Position numbers and translations under genes: made by a program. This document shows positions 50,501-63,616 of a stretch of 64,000 nucleotides of DNA, piece after piece; within the stretch, counting starts at the first letter, position 1, and each line of letters opens with the position of its first letter. Below the pieces are notes generated by a model. That model made no database searches and was not told the origin of the DNA. It saw only the letters and a program-made list of their open reading frames with translations. Origin of the DNA: Tigriopus japonicus (Eukaryota; Arthropoda; Copepoda; Harpacticoida; Harpacticidae); contig CM021320.1 in NCBI GenBank assembly GCA_010645155.1, positions 3,714,745 through 3,778,744 of the forward strand. The letters run 5' to 3'.

Positions 50501-53500
50501 ACTAATGTTTGCCTTAAAACCTTAGTCAATGTGCCAGTTCATAGAATAAAAACCGAACTACACACACAATGAGAGCTCATTCATGTTCATGACAAATCGA
50601 TGATTGAGCTTGAAAGGAACCTTTTCTTCCCTTTTTTGTGTAGGCAAGGGCGAAGAGAGATGATGCGACATTTGACAATTGATAAAGGCCATTCCCAACA
50701 ATGGACCAGAAAAGCTCAGGCTCCTCAAGTGGGATGGACTAGGAAGTGCTCGGCTTGGGTACAGGAAAAACCCACTTACTTTTTTCTCATTCTTCATATA
50801 TTCCCTTCAAAATACAGATCTTATCTACGAGTTCTACTGAATGAACACTGGGCACCCCACTAATTGCCGGATTCGGCCAGAATCCACTGTGGAAACGGAA
50901 GCTTCGGCTTCGTGAACTGACTTGGCCCTTTGAACCTTAGTCTTGCCAGGACTCTGATTTTGGGCAGTGTTGCCATCGAAGCGGCTTAAGGCTCATTCAA
51001 GCGAGTACACTATCATTCTCCTGCATCTCAATCCATACTCATAAGAAGACAGATTGAGGGATGAAGACGCACCAACGCACAACAGCAACAACCATAACAA
51101 CAGCAGAACACTCAGGGCTGTCCGTCTTACTAGAACAACGCCATCAAAACACGACCGCGATCGACAACGAGCGTTGTTGCTTCAGTGGCCTCGGTACAAG
51201 TTTCTACTAAGGAGGACAACCGAGGGCTTTAAATCATATTCATGATTGATTTGGTGCACAGAATCAGAGCTTCTGGCTCTTCCTTGCAGATGGCTGGTTA
51301 GTCACGGACTGGGAAAAATACGACCCAAACGAAGCGAGAGGTCATCGTGGTTGGGTAGTTGTGGTTTTGAATATTTCTTGATTCATATTGTTATGGACAT
51401 TAAGCAAGGGCCCGACTGACAAGTTCCCATAAGAATGTGGAATGAACCAGGACCATCTCGTAATGTTATGTTTGAATACATTGACCAAAATGGAGCTATG
51501 AAGCAAATTGCTAATGCCGCAAACACGACCGAATAACGAGCCATGAATGCGACCAACAAGTGGGCATCAGTCAACAACGAACGTCCCGAGTTAGTTGAAA
51601 CTGTAACCAGTCATGATAAGTAGCACTTTTTTCCTTGAAAATGGCCAAAATCTTGGCGTCTCGCCACAACTTGAACAAGCAAGGAACTTGGAGCAAGAGG
51701 GTCTTGGCTCTTAAATCATTCCTGTAGAAAAACCGCAGATCGCATCGGCCAAAAAAAACACCAGGGCCCATAGGGAAATGTCTGGGTTCGTGTGTGTGTG
51801 TAGATGTATGTACGTGAAAATACTGCGTGTGTACAGAGGTATTTGAAGTACTTAACCTGGACAGGGTCCATTGGAAGTCGTCGAAGCAGTTCCTTCTCTT
51901 TATCTATTTGGTTGCAGAATGAAGGAGGCCTCCAAAAACGCCCGGGAACAAACCCAAACGTGAAATGTGAATGGACCCAAGATAGGTACAAGATGCCTTG
52001 AAAAGAAGGAGTTCTTTCTTTCTTTCGTTCGCTCTCTCGCTCACTCTCTATTTCTCCCTCTAATATGAACCTTAGAAAGAGAGAGAGATAGAGAGAAAAA
52101 TGATTCAAAAGAGATTGTAAAGAGACAAAGAAACAAGCAAAGTTGAAAGAAGTCAACGATGAGCAAGATGAGGGGAGACTTGCTTCCAAGTCGGACAAAA
52201 CCTGAAGAGTCTTCGTTCGGCATACCAGTTCTGCCAATTGATCCCTGCCTAACATATAGAAATGAATATGTGTGAGTGTCTCAAGAAGTGCCTCTGAGGC
52301 TCGTATGCATCATTCAATGTCGTCGCTCGTTCTTTCTCGGTCTCTCTCTCTCTCTCCCTCATGAAAAAGTTCATGAGATTTTGGGAGCGGCAGTCGAATT
52401 GTTTGGTCCTTCTCATGACGAGAGAAGAAGGCTCGAATATCCGAGTGTCCCAATGTACGAGTACATACATACTAGTACGTACGAATAAAACTGAGCTGCT
52501 GTTCTTACGAAACATGGCCACAACTTTCTGTGTGTGAGTGAGTGTGTTGGAGAACCCAGCGATGACGACGATCAAGAAGAAGAAGTAGACGAAGAACGAA
52601 CTCGAAGTAGTAGTGGGACCCCCAAATTATAGGCTACACTCCGACCATGTATCATATGCGAGAAAAAGGGAGAAAAAGAATCGAAAGGAGCGAAAACCAC
52701 GCTCACTGCATGCACCATCACCACCACTACCGCCATCATCATCGGCCAAAACCGCACCAACTTGAACTCGAACCGACGACCAACAGTTCTACCGAGTCCA
52801 GGACCATGACTAGGAAGAGACACAGGGTGTCTCAACAGTCCCTTCGTCGGACATTTGAAAGCTCACGTCAAACTTCGAGCTCTGATGCACCCGGTAGTGT
52901 GCATGGTAAACCAGAGTTGGTGACGTCGCTTTGCACAGATTACGAGTGGCTTGAAGAAAGAAAACACAAGTTTAGAGGGGGGATGGGAGTTGATCTGAGA
53001 CTGAGACGCCAAATCCCGCCTCAGGCAACTTGATTCAGCCATGCAGCAGGTTGTTCTGCTCCTCTACAAAGTCGCCTACCTCTCTCTCTCTCTCTGTTTC
53101 TCCCTACTTTCTTTCCTCCTCGAACTCAGATCATGATGGCAGTATTTTCAACTTGAGCAAGATCCAAGACAACGATGAAAATCATGATCTAAACCATATT
53201 TACTTCACCTCTGTGACCACTTCTCGCGATCCTTGATCCAGGGAACCTGGGTTCCTCATACCTGGATTGGCAGGGTCCAAATAGGTGCATGGTACATACT
53301 AGAGTGGAAAAGCGTTATTCAATGGTGGCCAAGACGGAAGCCGCCTTTGATGATGAACAATAACACACCACTGTAATCTAATTATCTTTTCCTGAAAATA
53401 CGATGAGCCCTTCCCCCTTCAGCTTTACTTGTCTCCCTTCCTCGTCTTCGACGTGGTTTTACCTCTTCATTTATCAAGCCAAGTAAGCAAACCAAAGCCA

Positions 53501-53721
53501 GCCAAATGATTAGAGCTTGGCTTAATGTTCCGTATGCAATGATGAATCTGAGATTGGGCCAAGTCTTGGCAGAAGTAGGTCGGATCAAATATTGTTTTGA
53601 AGCATTCAGTCGCGAGACTCAAACTCAGTTTGACAAAGGTGATTTCTCGAATCTCCATCGTTAGTAAATCAGTAAGTAGGAAAGAAATAAGCAAGCAAGC
53701 CTCCGTGTGTCGGCTAGATGT

Positions 53722-53760
53722 TTGGTTGGTTGGTTAGTTGGTTGGTTGGATGGATGGTTG
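53722..53760. repeat. TTGG/TGGA tetranucleotide repeat
   Basis: About 39 bp of imperfect TTGG units changing to TGGA, inside the Distal-less intron. Confidence 0.95.
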
Positions 53761-56700
53761 CATGCTAGGTGACCAAAACATCAAATGTGATTTTTGCCCT
53801 TGGCAGGCAATGTGGTCGAGGAACATGCAATGTTCTTTGTACCGACGCCCTGGAGAGTGTTTGAAATTAAAGAGTGTTTTTAAAAACCCATGATGATCGA
53901 TGTAAAGTCTCATTGTGGCGATGGCGGTGTTCTTCTCCCCTTCTCTTCCCTTTTTTCTCAAAAAACTGAATGCATTTTCGACGAGCCTAATTATACTCGA
54001 GGGAAAGTTGGATCTTTCATATTGATTGCACTCAATTTGTTGGCTAGACGAGAACAAGAAAGTGATTTTCAGTCGTTGCTGTTGTTTCCTCGCCGTTCGA
54101 AATTGCTGATTTCTCGTGATTACAATAATAATGTGGTGTGGCAGTTCACAAAAAAGGCATTTTAATGATAGAGGTTCACTTCCTTCTCGGTAGTACTTTT
54201 CGTTGAGCCTCGTTTCGACTTGCATTGGACAAATAAGCCCAATTATGACGAGGAAATGCGTATGCGTACGAAAATTGCTATTTTCCAACGCCGATTACTA
54301 AACGTCTTTCTTACGTACGTACACCCACATAGCAAAAATATTCATGCAATCCCGAACCGAAGAAATTTGATGCACAGAGTCCAATTCACCAACCTTGGAA
54401 CAACGAAACGGAGATCTTGACCATTCACCACAAAAAGACTTGCTTCAAATAAAGAGAGCGGGAGAATACTGCACGTGATTCGAGTTTTGGTGAACATGAA
54501 GGGGGAACCAATTCATGGTTGGTCATGCAGTAGCCAACGGGTCATTTGACTCCTCTTGATGGCTTTTCCCTCGTTCCAAATGCGTTTCATGAAAGCCTCT
54601 CTTGAACGGAGGAGTAAATGTGTCTTTGCCGTAAATAAAGTAGGGTGCAAAAGCACCGTAGTATAGAGCCCGAAAGAATAATGCAAAAAAATTGAATCGA
54701 TCCGAAAACCGATTAAACAAATACGAAAGCCTTGTGTGCGAGCGAGTGCATCGCGAATTGGGAACTGTTCCAAAAGGAATGGGAGGTGGACCTCCTCAAA
54801 TAAGGAATAAATTATTGCTCTCGAGGATTTTTTGAGCAAACAAAATGAAGGTGGGACTCTCCTAAATCGCGAGTAGGGAGGATCGCCTCAAGTTTGACAT
54901 GATTCACTGGCGTTGTCAGATCCTGGAGAGCTCCCTCTAGTGTTCGCCGAGCATAATGGTCATCGAGGGTTTATGTTTTGTGTCTTTCCCCGAAACATAA
55001 GGCAAGAACGTTAGGCCAAGTTCAAGAACAAAAAGACCGCTCGATCCCCCTAAGAGGACTCATGAGCCAAGTTCTCCTTCACAGTGAGCCCACTACGAGA
55101 CGAAGTACTGAATTTGGGTGAGCCGTCAGAATTCTTGGCAAAACTTGGGCACCTCCCCACTTGGCTGTTCATCTTTCATTCTGACTGACTGACTGACAGA
55201 GTCTCTCGAGTGCCCCCAAAACTCAGTACAAAGCTTTTGTGGTCTACCAAACCCAATACACCCTTGTCTTAATGCCATGTCTTCGAGCTACCCGAAAACA
55301 GCCAAACCATCCATCGAGCTAGAGAACTGCAGTAGGAGATACCACAGTGTACGTATGCGATGTTGTAGTTAATGCACGGGTAGCCTCGAACGAACGTAAG
55401 CTCATAAAGATTTTGCCGATTCTGACCGTTTTTTTCTCCTCTCTGTTCCCTTGATGAAGAGCATCGTATTGGCCCTTGAGCGACCCCGAAGTTGAGCCAA
55501 GTGTGGTTGGCCCTTGGGCCATGATGTTACGACATGCTAATATTTTACGAGGACATTTTTCTGCCCCATTTCAGATCGAAACCACACAGAAGTGCTTCCA
55601 GTCGTGTCCTGGTAGTGGTGGAGGCTTTTAAACCTGCACTCGACACCAAAGGGCTTTTTCAGGAAAGAAATGAAAAGGAGTATCTGATCCAAATCACATG
55701 ACTCTCCTCCATGCACTTTCTTGCCCCTTCCTTCTCACCGTCTTTTCCCCTCAAGTATGTAGTCAGTTAGTCAGTTCATTGCAATGTCCAACCCGCTTAA
55801 GCTCGTTCTTACACGTCCCATGCGAAACATGCACTGCTGAGAACACTCTATTTGTCGTTGTTGTTATTTCAGTAGCCGTAGGTAAGTGTGGTGGAGAGTA
55901 CTAGCTGTTCTTTGTTGCTTCAAAGTGGCATGAAATATTTATATCCTGTTGCTTAGATGCATTAGGAGAGACTACAACTGTTCATGGCATTACGACAGAC
56001 AGACTTGAGCGAGGGGAAAAAGAGATCGACTTCATAGGGGGGAAACGCCACAACACACCTTTTTCTCTACTCCTTTGTGAATAAATGTGCCATGGTGAGT
56101 GTGGCTTCATACCATACCACAAATTTGACAACTAACCATATAGCCATCACGTACTTAGAGTTCAGGCGAATGAAAAACCGACCATGAAGAGCTGTTGTGA
56201 TCATCCTCAATAATGGACAGCTTCCAACCAACCAACCAACCAACCTGTAGACCAACCGGACACTTGTGCATATCACGACTCCATATATCTATGTATTCTC
56301 GTACATATTGCATAGTTCAGCTGAGGGTCCCTTCATATCAAGTGGACACCATATCCGAAAATATCAAAGCCACCAACTCAATCAGGCCATTTGCAAAATA
56401 TGTGGCGTTTCATATGCGACATCAAGTAACTCTAGATATCCAAATGGATGTTCACGTCCGTGTGCGGAACTGGTCACGTTTGTGGTACTTGGTTTGATGG
56501 TGAGCTCCATGAATGCTGTTCATGTAAAATGCAACCGAGATCTAACCACAAAGTTGTGCTATACATGTCATTGGCCAGTTATTTACTCATCGGCGATATC
56601 ACAACCATCTACCATGTTCATCGTGGTGGGGAAATGGACCAACCAACTGTTTCACTCTTCAACAATCACGTACACCTATTTGATTTGGAAAAAAGTCAAA

Positions 56701-59700
56701 GCTCCCATAGAAAGGGAAAGGGAACTTCAAATTACTCGAGCTAACTAGGGTAGAGTACATATTGAACAAAAAGATAAAGATGTTCCAAAGGGCAACTACT
56801 ACTTTACTGCCCCAGCTACCGCAACGAGATGCGTCCACTAACCTACATGTAGAGAATCATCAGAGAAGCTTTTCATTGCCAGGCAGTCGAGACAAAATAA
56901 TTACCATCATCAAACTGATGTGTGCCCTCATGGAAGGCTTTTAGTCGTCGGCAGCGGTGTCGACCATCAAATACCTGAACCCTATTTACTTCATTAGAAC
57001 ACAACTTGTCAGCAACAGCTGAGTCTGGCTTTTAAACAAAAGTACTAGAAACGTCAATCGGAATGCAAAAAAGGCATGGATTGGCACAATATGTACAATA
57101 TGAATATTGAAAACAGGGCCATAACTTCGTTTTTCCCTGCTCTATCTCGACGTCTCCTGTCTTGAGGAGAACCATTTCTGAACGAAACGAAGGGGTAAAT
57201 TATAGGCATTAGAAATGCAGAGAAGTTTTCGCACCAAATTTGGCACCACGCCACTGGCGCCATGAGTGAGTACTCAAGTCGTTGTGCGTCTTTTGGTGGC
57301 GGTGATTGGCGCTCCTCAAGTTCAAGCTTGTGAGTGTGGAGGTAACTCTGTTCGAGATTGGAAGTTGGAACTGAGCAAAAAAGGAGAGAGAGAAGAGTCG
57401 GGTTCACTTCCAGATTTTGATAGCTACGCAGCCAGTATGAAGATGGGAGAAGGACGCAGGAGTCGGCCAGATTTGGTGGCCCTTCCTGGTTTGGAGTGGA
57501 AAGAGGATTAAGAGCAGGATCAGCAGTAGCAGCAGGCTGTACGAGGCAACTTCCAGTGGCGATAGTACTGAAAGCGGCGACATCGAAGTCACCCGATTCA
57601 GTGCAGTCTTCTTGATCTTGAACTGCCGTTACGGGCGTCGTCGTCATCTGGGTCCGACTATTTGAAGTAGTAGTAGAAGTAATAGCAGCGGCAGCACTAG
57701 GCTCTATAGCTCAACTAGGTCTAATTGGATAAATGAGGGGATATCCCCTTTTAATGAAGCAAAATGACGTCATTCTTGGGATTCCGATAATTGGACACAT
57801 AATAGCTAGTTGGCGGACGGACGACTTCAAGCTCTCTTCGATCGCTCCCAGTTGTCAGGAGGAGCTCGGTGAAATGAAATCGAACTCCCTTAACACCCAC
57901 CCATGATGGCCTTCAGTTCTCATCAGATAGAGACGGACCACTCAAAGGATTGATTTCCATTCCCGATAAGGCCAATTTCCGTGGGAAAACGGAGAATCTC
58001 CTCAGATGATCCGACACAATCCTATTAGTGAACTCGGATCGAGCATCCGAATATGCGGGCGGGATAACGGATTTCTTCCAAGGATTACCTCGCTAAATAA
58101 TTCAGACAGAGAAGAGCAGTGAATGAGCAGATGGTCCCCAAGATCGTCTCTTCAAAGAGGCCTCCTCTCATTCACTCTTCCTCCTTGTGCTCTATTGAAT
58201 GACCATATGTTGGCTGGTAGGCAAGCCAAAGGTTTCGGCCAAACTAAGGGCCTCACAGCTAGTTTGCGATTATTCGTTTGGGTAACGATATGCAAATCAG
58301 AAGCTTAATTAACGAATGGTCGCCTATGCGCTGAATGGAGGTTTTCCATTGGTTTGGACCAAGGTGTTTTCTTCGTCGAAAAGATCCTGCCGACTTTTTT
58401 TCGCTGCGTCAGGCCGAGTAATTGAAATGTGGCGAGCATCAGTAGCTCTCATCAAAAGAGTTTGATTGCATAGTATACAAATGAGCAAAGCCTCCATGGT
58501 GTGTCTCTCTCTCTGGACGCTCTCGCGGCATAAAAGCCAGTCCTTGCATGGAGAGAGGTGGCTCTTTATGCACCATGATGTTGACTAACTTGATGACAAT
58601 GAGAAACAAACCTCCAAATTCATAAAAGAGAAGCCCGCTCTCACCGTCAGACTCTGGTGACACAGCATCCCAGCCATCATCATCTTGGCCGTTGTCAAGT
58701 CAAGTAACTCCAGAAGCCACCTTAACCCGATCCTAACTTTGTAATGACGATGACAATGGCCCACTCTGTTGCCTCTTTGTTCCTCATAATGATGTGACAA
58801 TAGGCAGTTCATTGGGTCTCCCGTGAGTCTTTGAGTCGTTCTTTCCCTGGCCGTCGAACAAAAAGTAGTTTGATAGGAACAAATGCGAGTACGTACGTGG
58901 ACGAATCCGGCCATGAGTACATGTGTGTGCCCAGGGTTCGAAACCCTGGAGTGCCTTTCTAAGGGCCATCCATTCGTCGTTGGGTGCTCCTACGGGAGTC
59001 TTGCACATATGAACGAACGACACAGCCAAATCAAGCAATGAGAGTAGTGAGTGGCTTCTGCATCCAGTAGTCTGTCCAAAGCCCGAGTTCTGGAGTTGAA
59101 TGAAGTCCAGTTCAGACCCACAATAAATGCTCCTGGCTCTCCGGGTTGCTTGCTACTCCCTCCCGACCTGGACTCCCCGTCGTGAGCCTAATATATTACT
59201 TGTCTCATACCAAATTAAAAGAGATCAGCTCATGAGGGAGGAGGACGAGGCCAGCATCAGTAGTAATACCTTCTAGGAGTACTAAGGTCCAAGTCCAGGA
59301 CCAGGTAGAGCAAGAACGACTCTCTTGAATATATAGACACAGAGTGGGTGAGTGAGTGCGGGGTGGTGTTACTTTGGCTACTGTGGTACCCTTGACGTAC
59401 CCAGGCAAGTCCTTGGCATTGATGGGAAATTTGTAATTGGCGCCACAGTTTCTCGGCAGGGAGAGACAGACACACAAAAGGGGCAGAAAATCTTGCTGAG
59501 AAAAAATAACAATATCAATACAATGATGCTCGGATAGGGGGCAAACATTCATACGTGAGCAAATGGCCTAGGGTCTTCCTTTCCGCTCCAAAATGATGTA
59601 TGAGACCCATCAAAGAAATGGAGCTCTAACAAAGAGAGTCCAGAACAGAAAAGACATCCTAAAATAGTCATTAACTCGCCTGAAATGCCAACCACCGCCA

Positions 59701-62333
59701 TCACAATAACCACTCTGCCAGGAGGCGTTAAGGCGAGCTGTAAACCAAAGATGGAGAGTCGCCTGTTGAATCAACTGATACACACACACTACAGGAAAAG
59801 GGCGGGAAAATTGAAAACCACTGAATCGATTGAGCAATGAGTCATGACAGATTTCTGGTGGCGCTGGCAAACATATCGTCGTCTTCTCCATTTCTCGTAG
59901 GAGAGGAGGATCCAAAGAGACAAATTACAATACACTCCCATATCATCCCTCCGTTCGAATATTGGCTCTTTTACCTCGTGAATCATGCCCATGTCCAAGG
60001 TCTCGCCAGAACCTGGCTTTGATTGACTTGATAAAGAAAAAATCCTGAGCTATGCCACCTCTATCGATGACGGGAGTGTCGTGGTTCCTTGTCAGGAAAC
60101 CCTCGTCTCTCCCTTCCTTCTTGTCGACACATTCTCAAACTCGAAATATGGAAAGACATCATGCCCGACTCTAACGTCATGAACGCCAAGTTCGTTCTTT
60201 CACTCAATCCCCAGTCCCCACAAGAGTATCTACGTAAGAGTTGCCAGTACCAACGTAGTAGACCTTCATGAACAACGACATCGATCACCAGCACTTCTTC
60301 TTCTTCTTCTTTCCCTGAACATAAACCGCCACCATCAGAGTCTGTCTGTACTCCAAAGAGCTCCTCTAAGTCTCTTGCCAACCAAGGAGTTGTCTGTGAA
60401 TGATGATTAAAATCACGGTACTTGTCATTTTCACCATGACAAGGTGGTTCCTCTTCCAAAACCACTGTCAAAAAAATAGAAAACATTCGAAGCAGTGCGG
60501 TTGAATCAATAATTTAAGTCAACCCAGACAAAGACAATTGTGGTGATGCCATTCAAATGTAGAAGTTTATTTTAATCAGTGCGGGATGACATTTGGCGAG
60601 ATTTCTCTTTTCATCCTTCAAATGCCTCGGACTTACTAGGAGGACACTGAGGGCTTTGTAAGTAAATGTACGCGGGGAAAATCAATGGCATTGCCAGAAA
60701 TCATAAAACTCGGACTTAATTGCCCCCCGATGGTCCATCAAGACACAACCAGTGACCTTTGAATCGTGATTCATGAGCCAAGACAAACCAAGCGCTTCAA
60801 AGTGTGAGGAAATTCCTCCACACACACACTTGACTGAATGAAACATCATCACGTATCGTCGATCATAATACGCGAATAAAACGGATTTTATGGAGCATTC
60901 TGATAGGTGTCATAAGGATACGTACTCGCACGTATTGGAACACAACAATGGTGGATGTGGATGAATTCAACCTCATCATGCCCCGAACAACAGGAAAAAC
61001 ATCCGTGTATCTCACGGAAAGATCGACAACAACGACCCTGACAAACGGTTCATCAATTTGTCCCTACTCTAAAAGCAACTGACTTCACGCCAATCTCTCG
61101 GAGGATCTTAGATCCACAACAGTTTTGGCTTGTGTCGGATCTCTCAGCTGGCTCTATCTAGGAATAGAAAATGAACCAAACTGGTCGATGGTAAATGCGC
61201 CAAAGAAGATTCCGGGTACATTTATGATCCTCAAGCTTGTCGAGATAAAGTTTCATCGCTGGATAGAGCTTGAAAGTTAGTGTGCATGAAGGAAGGAAGG
61301 CAGGAAGGATGTTTGGAGTGATGGCTGGATGGATCCCGGTGCCAATGGTTGAATTTGTGAATATCGAATCCAACCGAGCTTGACATCCCCACACCTCATC
61401 ACCTCAAACACCATCATCACCTAGGGGGATAAATCCAAACAAATATGTCTCGTAGATACGTATATCAGTAAGGAAGGAAGCGCCAAGGGGGAGAAATACA
61501 CGAGTAACCAACACTCGCCAAGTCCCAAATCTGCAGAACCCCCTGCCACGGTTCATTTTCAAGGGAGATCATTTTCCAAGTCGAAGAATGTGCTGGAACC
61601 CCCTCACTATGATGGTGATCATCATCAATGACTATGACGACGAGGCCGTGGCAAAAGGCAGCGAGGTGCTAATGATGGAATTGCAATAAATGTTATTGAC
61701 AGAGTGCTTTATTCTAGATTAACAACTTGATGTGTTGCTTCCATCCGTCACACTCGAAAGCGCAAACCATGGCCAAGACCGAAAAGTCATGTTAATGGTG
61801 TCTATGTGTGTGCGCCCTGTCGTCTTCTATTTATGATGGCAAACTTTGGGAACATATTTCTGAACGAATTGAGCCAAGAATAGATGAACTGCCACCATTC
61901 TACACGCATTATTCCTCTTAGAGCGGGCAGGAAACACCAGTCAGTCAATCCATCAATGAGTCGAGCAACTAACAGAGATCGAGATGGAGGGATGGTCTCA
62001 GCTGAATAAAGTCAGCCGCTCATTTCTACTCGACAGAATTTGTGAATGGCCAAGTCCTTCTTTTTCAGAAATGCTCCTCTTCACAAGAGAAAGAAATCAT
62101 AAATGAAAGGGGGATTAATTCGTCAATGGTAGAAAGAACACAATAGAGCAGCGAGGAAGAAGGGACCTCTTTCCGAGCACTTAATATTTTGACCACCATG
62201 ACAAAAAAAGTTTTCGGTCCAGTTCCTACCAAGGCGAATCCCAACAACAGTGGACTTCGTAGTAGTACTACCAAAGACTGTACTACTAGAGTGTAGCAGC
62301 GTTGAGTTGAGGATGGATGATGGTTTGGTTAGT

Positions 62334-62399
62334 TGACTGACTGACTGACGACTGACTGACTTAGTGAGTGAGTGAGTGACTGAGTGACTGACTGACTGG
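62334..62399. repeat. GACT/GAGT tetranucleotide repeat
   Basis: About 66 bp of imperfect tetranucleotide units inside the Distal-less intron. It creates artefactual open frames on the minus strand. Confidence 0.95.
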
Positions 62400-63419
62400 C
62401 TTCTCGGAACTTTGGGAGGAACTTTGATTTCTGCTCTGACCAAAGTCGAGGGTCCAAGTTCATAATATGCTCGAAAGAACACCAAATACAGTCCACGACG
62501 GATAACACAACAACATTGGGACAAATAAGGTTTGTCGGTTGAACTGCTCGATTTGAAAACTCTTTCGACTAGATTTAGAGCTTGGGAAACTGCTTGGGTC
62601 CTCTGGGTAAGGGCTAGGTAGACACTATTCTCGTTTAAGACAAAAAAGAAGAAGTTTCCTGGGTTCACCTCCACAGGACATACACAAAAACCGGTGTTTT
62701 ATGTCCTTTTCTTCCAAGATCATAAAAGGCTTGAGAAACATAGAGACTCACACATTTACCAAGCCAATGGAAGGAGCTCTTCTTCATGGTATTTTTACAC
62801 GTTCTACAAGCTTGAACGTAGGGATTTGACGTTGTCAGGTTCAATACCAACCAGGACAGGTAAGATATATTTGTGGAAATATGCGTTAAAGAAAGGGAGG
62901 AGACCGCTTTAGAGTTCAACTAGGATGATTTTTTCCTTTGACTTCCATGGGAAAAACAAACGTTCCTGAACTCCGAGTCTAAAGACACAAGAGCCCGTTG
63001 CCAAAGATTGAAAGACTCACAATTTATAGACATCTTGAAATGTCATTGAACGAGAGCAAGGTATTTAGAGCAGATTTCTCAAGCTCGTCCAAATTCTCAG
63101 GCATTCGAGCAATCCTTCCTGTCAGGACTGTTCGCTGATTTTGCCAGACTGTACTTAGCTGGCATTTAATTATCATCAAAGCGCATACAAAAACAATCAA
63201 TCTCGCACACCACGGTAATTAATAAACATGATCCTAATCAGATCTGTCACATCCCACCGCACGATGGAACGAGGAGGATAATCGATATGAATACCACCAC
63301 CAACAAATGGACAACAAAAGCATTAAGGCATAATGAATAGGTAAATACTGCCAGTACGACACAGATCGTACTGCATGGCATGATGGTTATGATGGTTGGG
63401 GGTGCAAAGAATGGCCTAC

Positions 63420-63616
63420 CTGAGTCTGTGTAATGCCCAGATTGGCTGCCAGTTCCGCCCGTTCTGGAAGGGCCAGGTACTGTGTTCGTTGAAACCTTCG
63501 CTCCAATTGCTGGAGTTGGAGGGACGAGTAGATGGATCGAGGCTTTCGGATCTTCTTCCCTTTGCCATTGACTCTAGTGATAATTTCCCCGTGCTCGACG
63601 GTTGGAATGACATCAC
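63420..63616 (-). CDS. Dll: Distal-less homeobox exon (homeodomain positions 1-44)
   Basis: This 197 bp exon lies between CATTTTTAG and the donor CAG|GTAGGC. It carries the last two bases of a codon and then 65 codons. It encodes a linker ([14 protein letters not shown]), the Dlx-type pre-homeodomain VNGKGKK, and homeodomain positions 1-44, recognisable by [33 protein letters not shown] and TQTQ. Joining to 41508-40978 in phase 0 completes a 60-residue homeodomain. Compared with the usual arthropod Dll sequence as I remember it, there are substitutions at positions 6 (Ser), 17 (Glu), 37 (Asn) and 40 (Ile), none in the DNA-contacting helix 3. The exon enters in phase 2, so at least one further 5' coding exon lies beyond the right end. 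Confidence 0.97.

Larger units (their letters stand above)
41509..63419 (-). other. Dll: Distal-less homeobox intron, 21.9 kb
   Basis: The intron splits the homeodomain between positions 44 and 45 (CAG|GTAGGC ... CTTGCAG|GTG), the conserved Dlx/Dll site. No convincing gene lies inside. The longest ORF (57054-57647, minus, 197 codons) begins Ser/Thr/Ala-rich and has no known domain. Simple repeats include GA tracts at 46425-46445 and 52074-52096, CT at 48500-48517, GAT at 47451-47469, TTGG at 53722-53760, CCAA at 56224-56245 and a GACT/GAGT tract at 62334-62399. TACGTAC palindromes recur at about 49052, 52479, 54314 and 58894. Enhancers are likely on general grounds but none can be located by eye. 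Confidence 0.9.

Noticed and set aside
58926..58948. tRNA-like T-arm (CAGGG TTCGAAA CCCTG)
   Set aside because: The hairpin is perfect, but no matching acceptor stem, D-arm or anticodon arm lies at the right distance on either strand.
60061..60486. 141-codon minus-strand ORF in the Dll intron
   Set aside because: Low-complexity acidic stretches come from a TTC repeat on the plus strand, and there are no motifs or splice partners.
62123..62674. 183-codon minus-strand ORF in the Dll intron
   Set aside because: Its middle is translated from the GACT/GAGT tetranucleotide repeat, and it has no recognisable domain.
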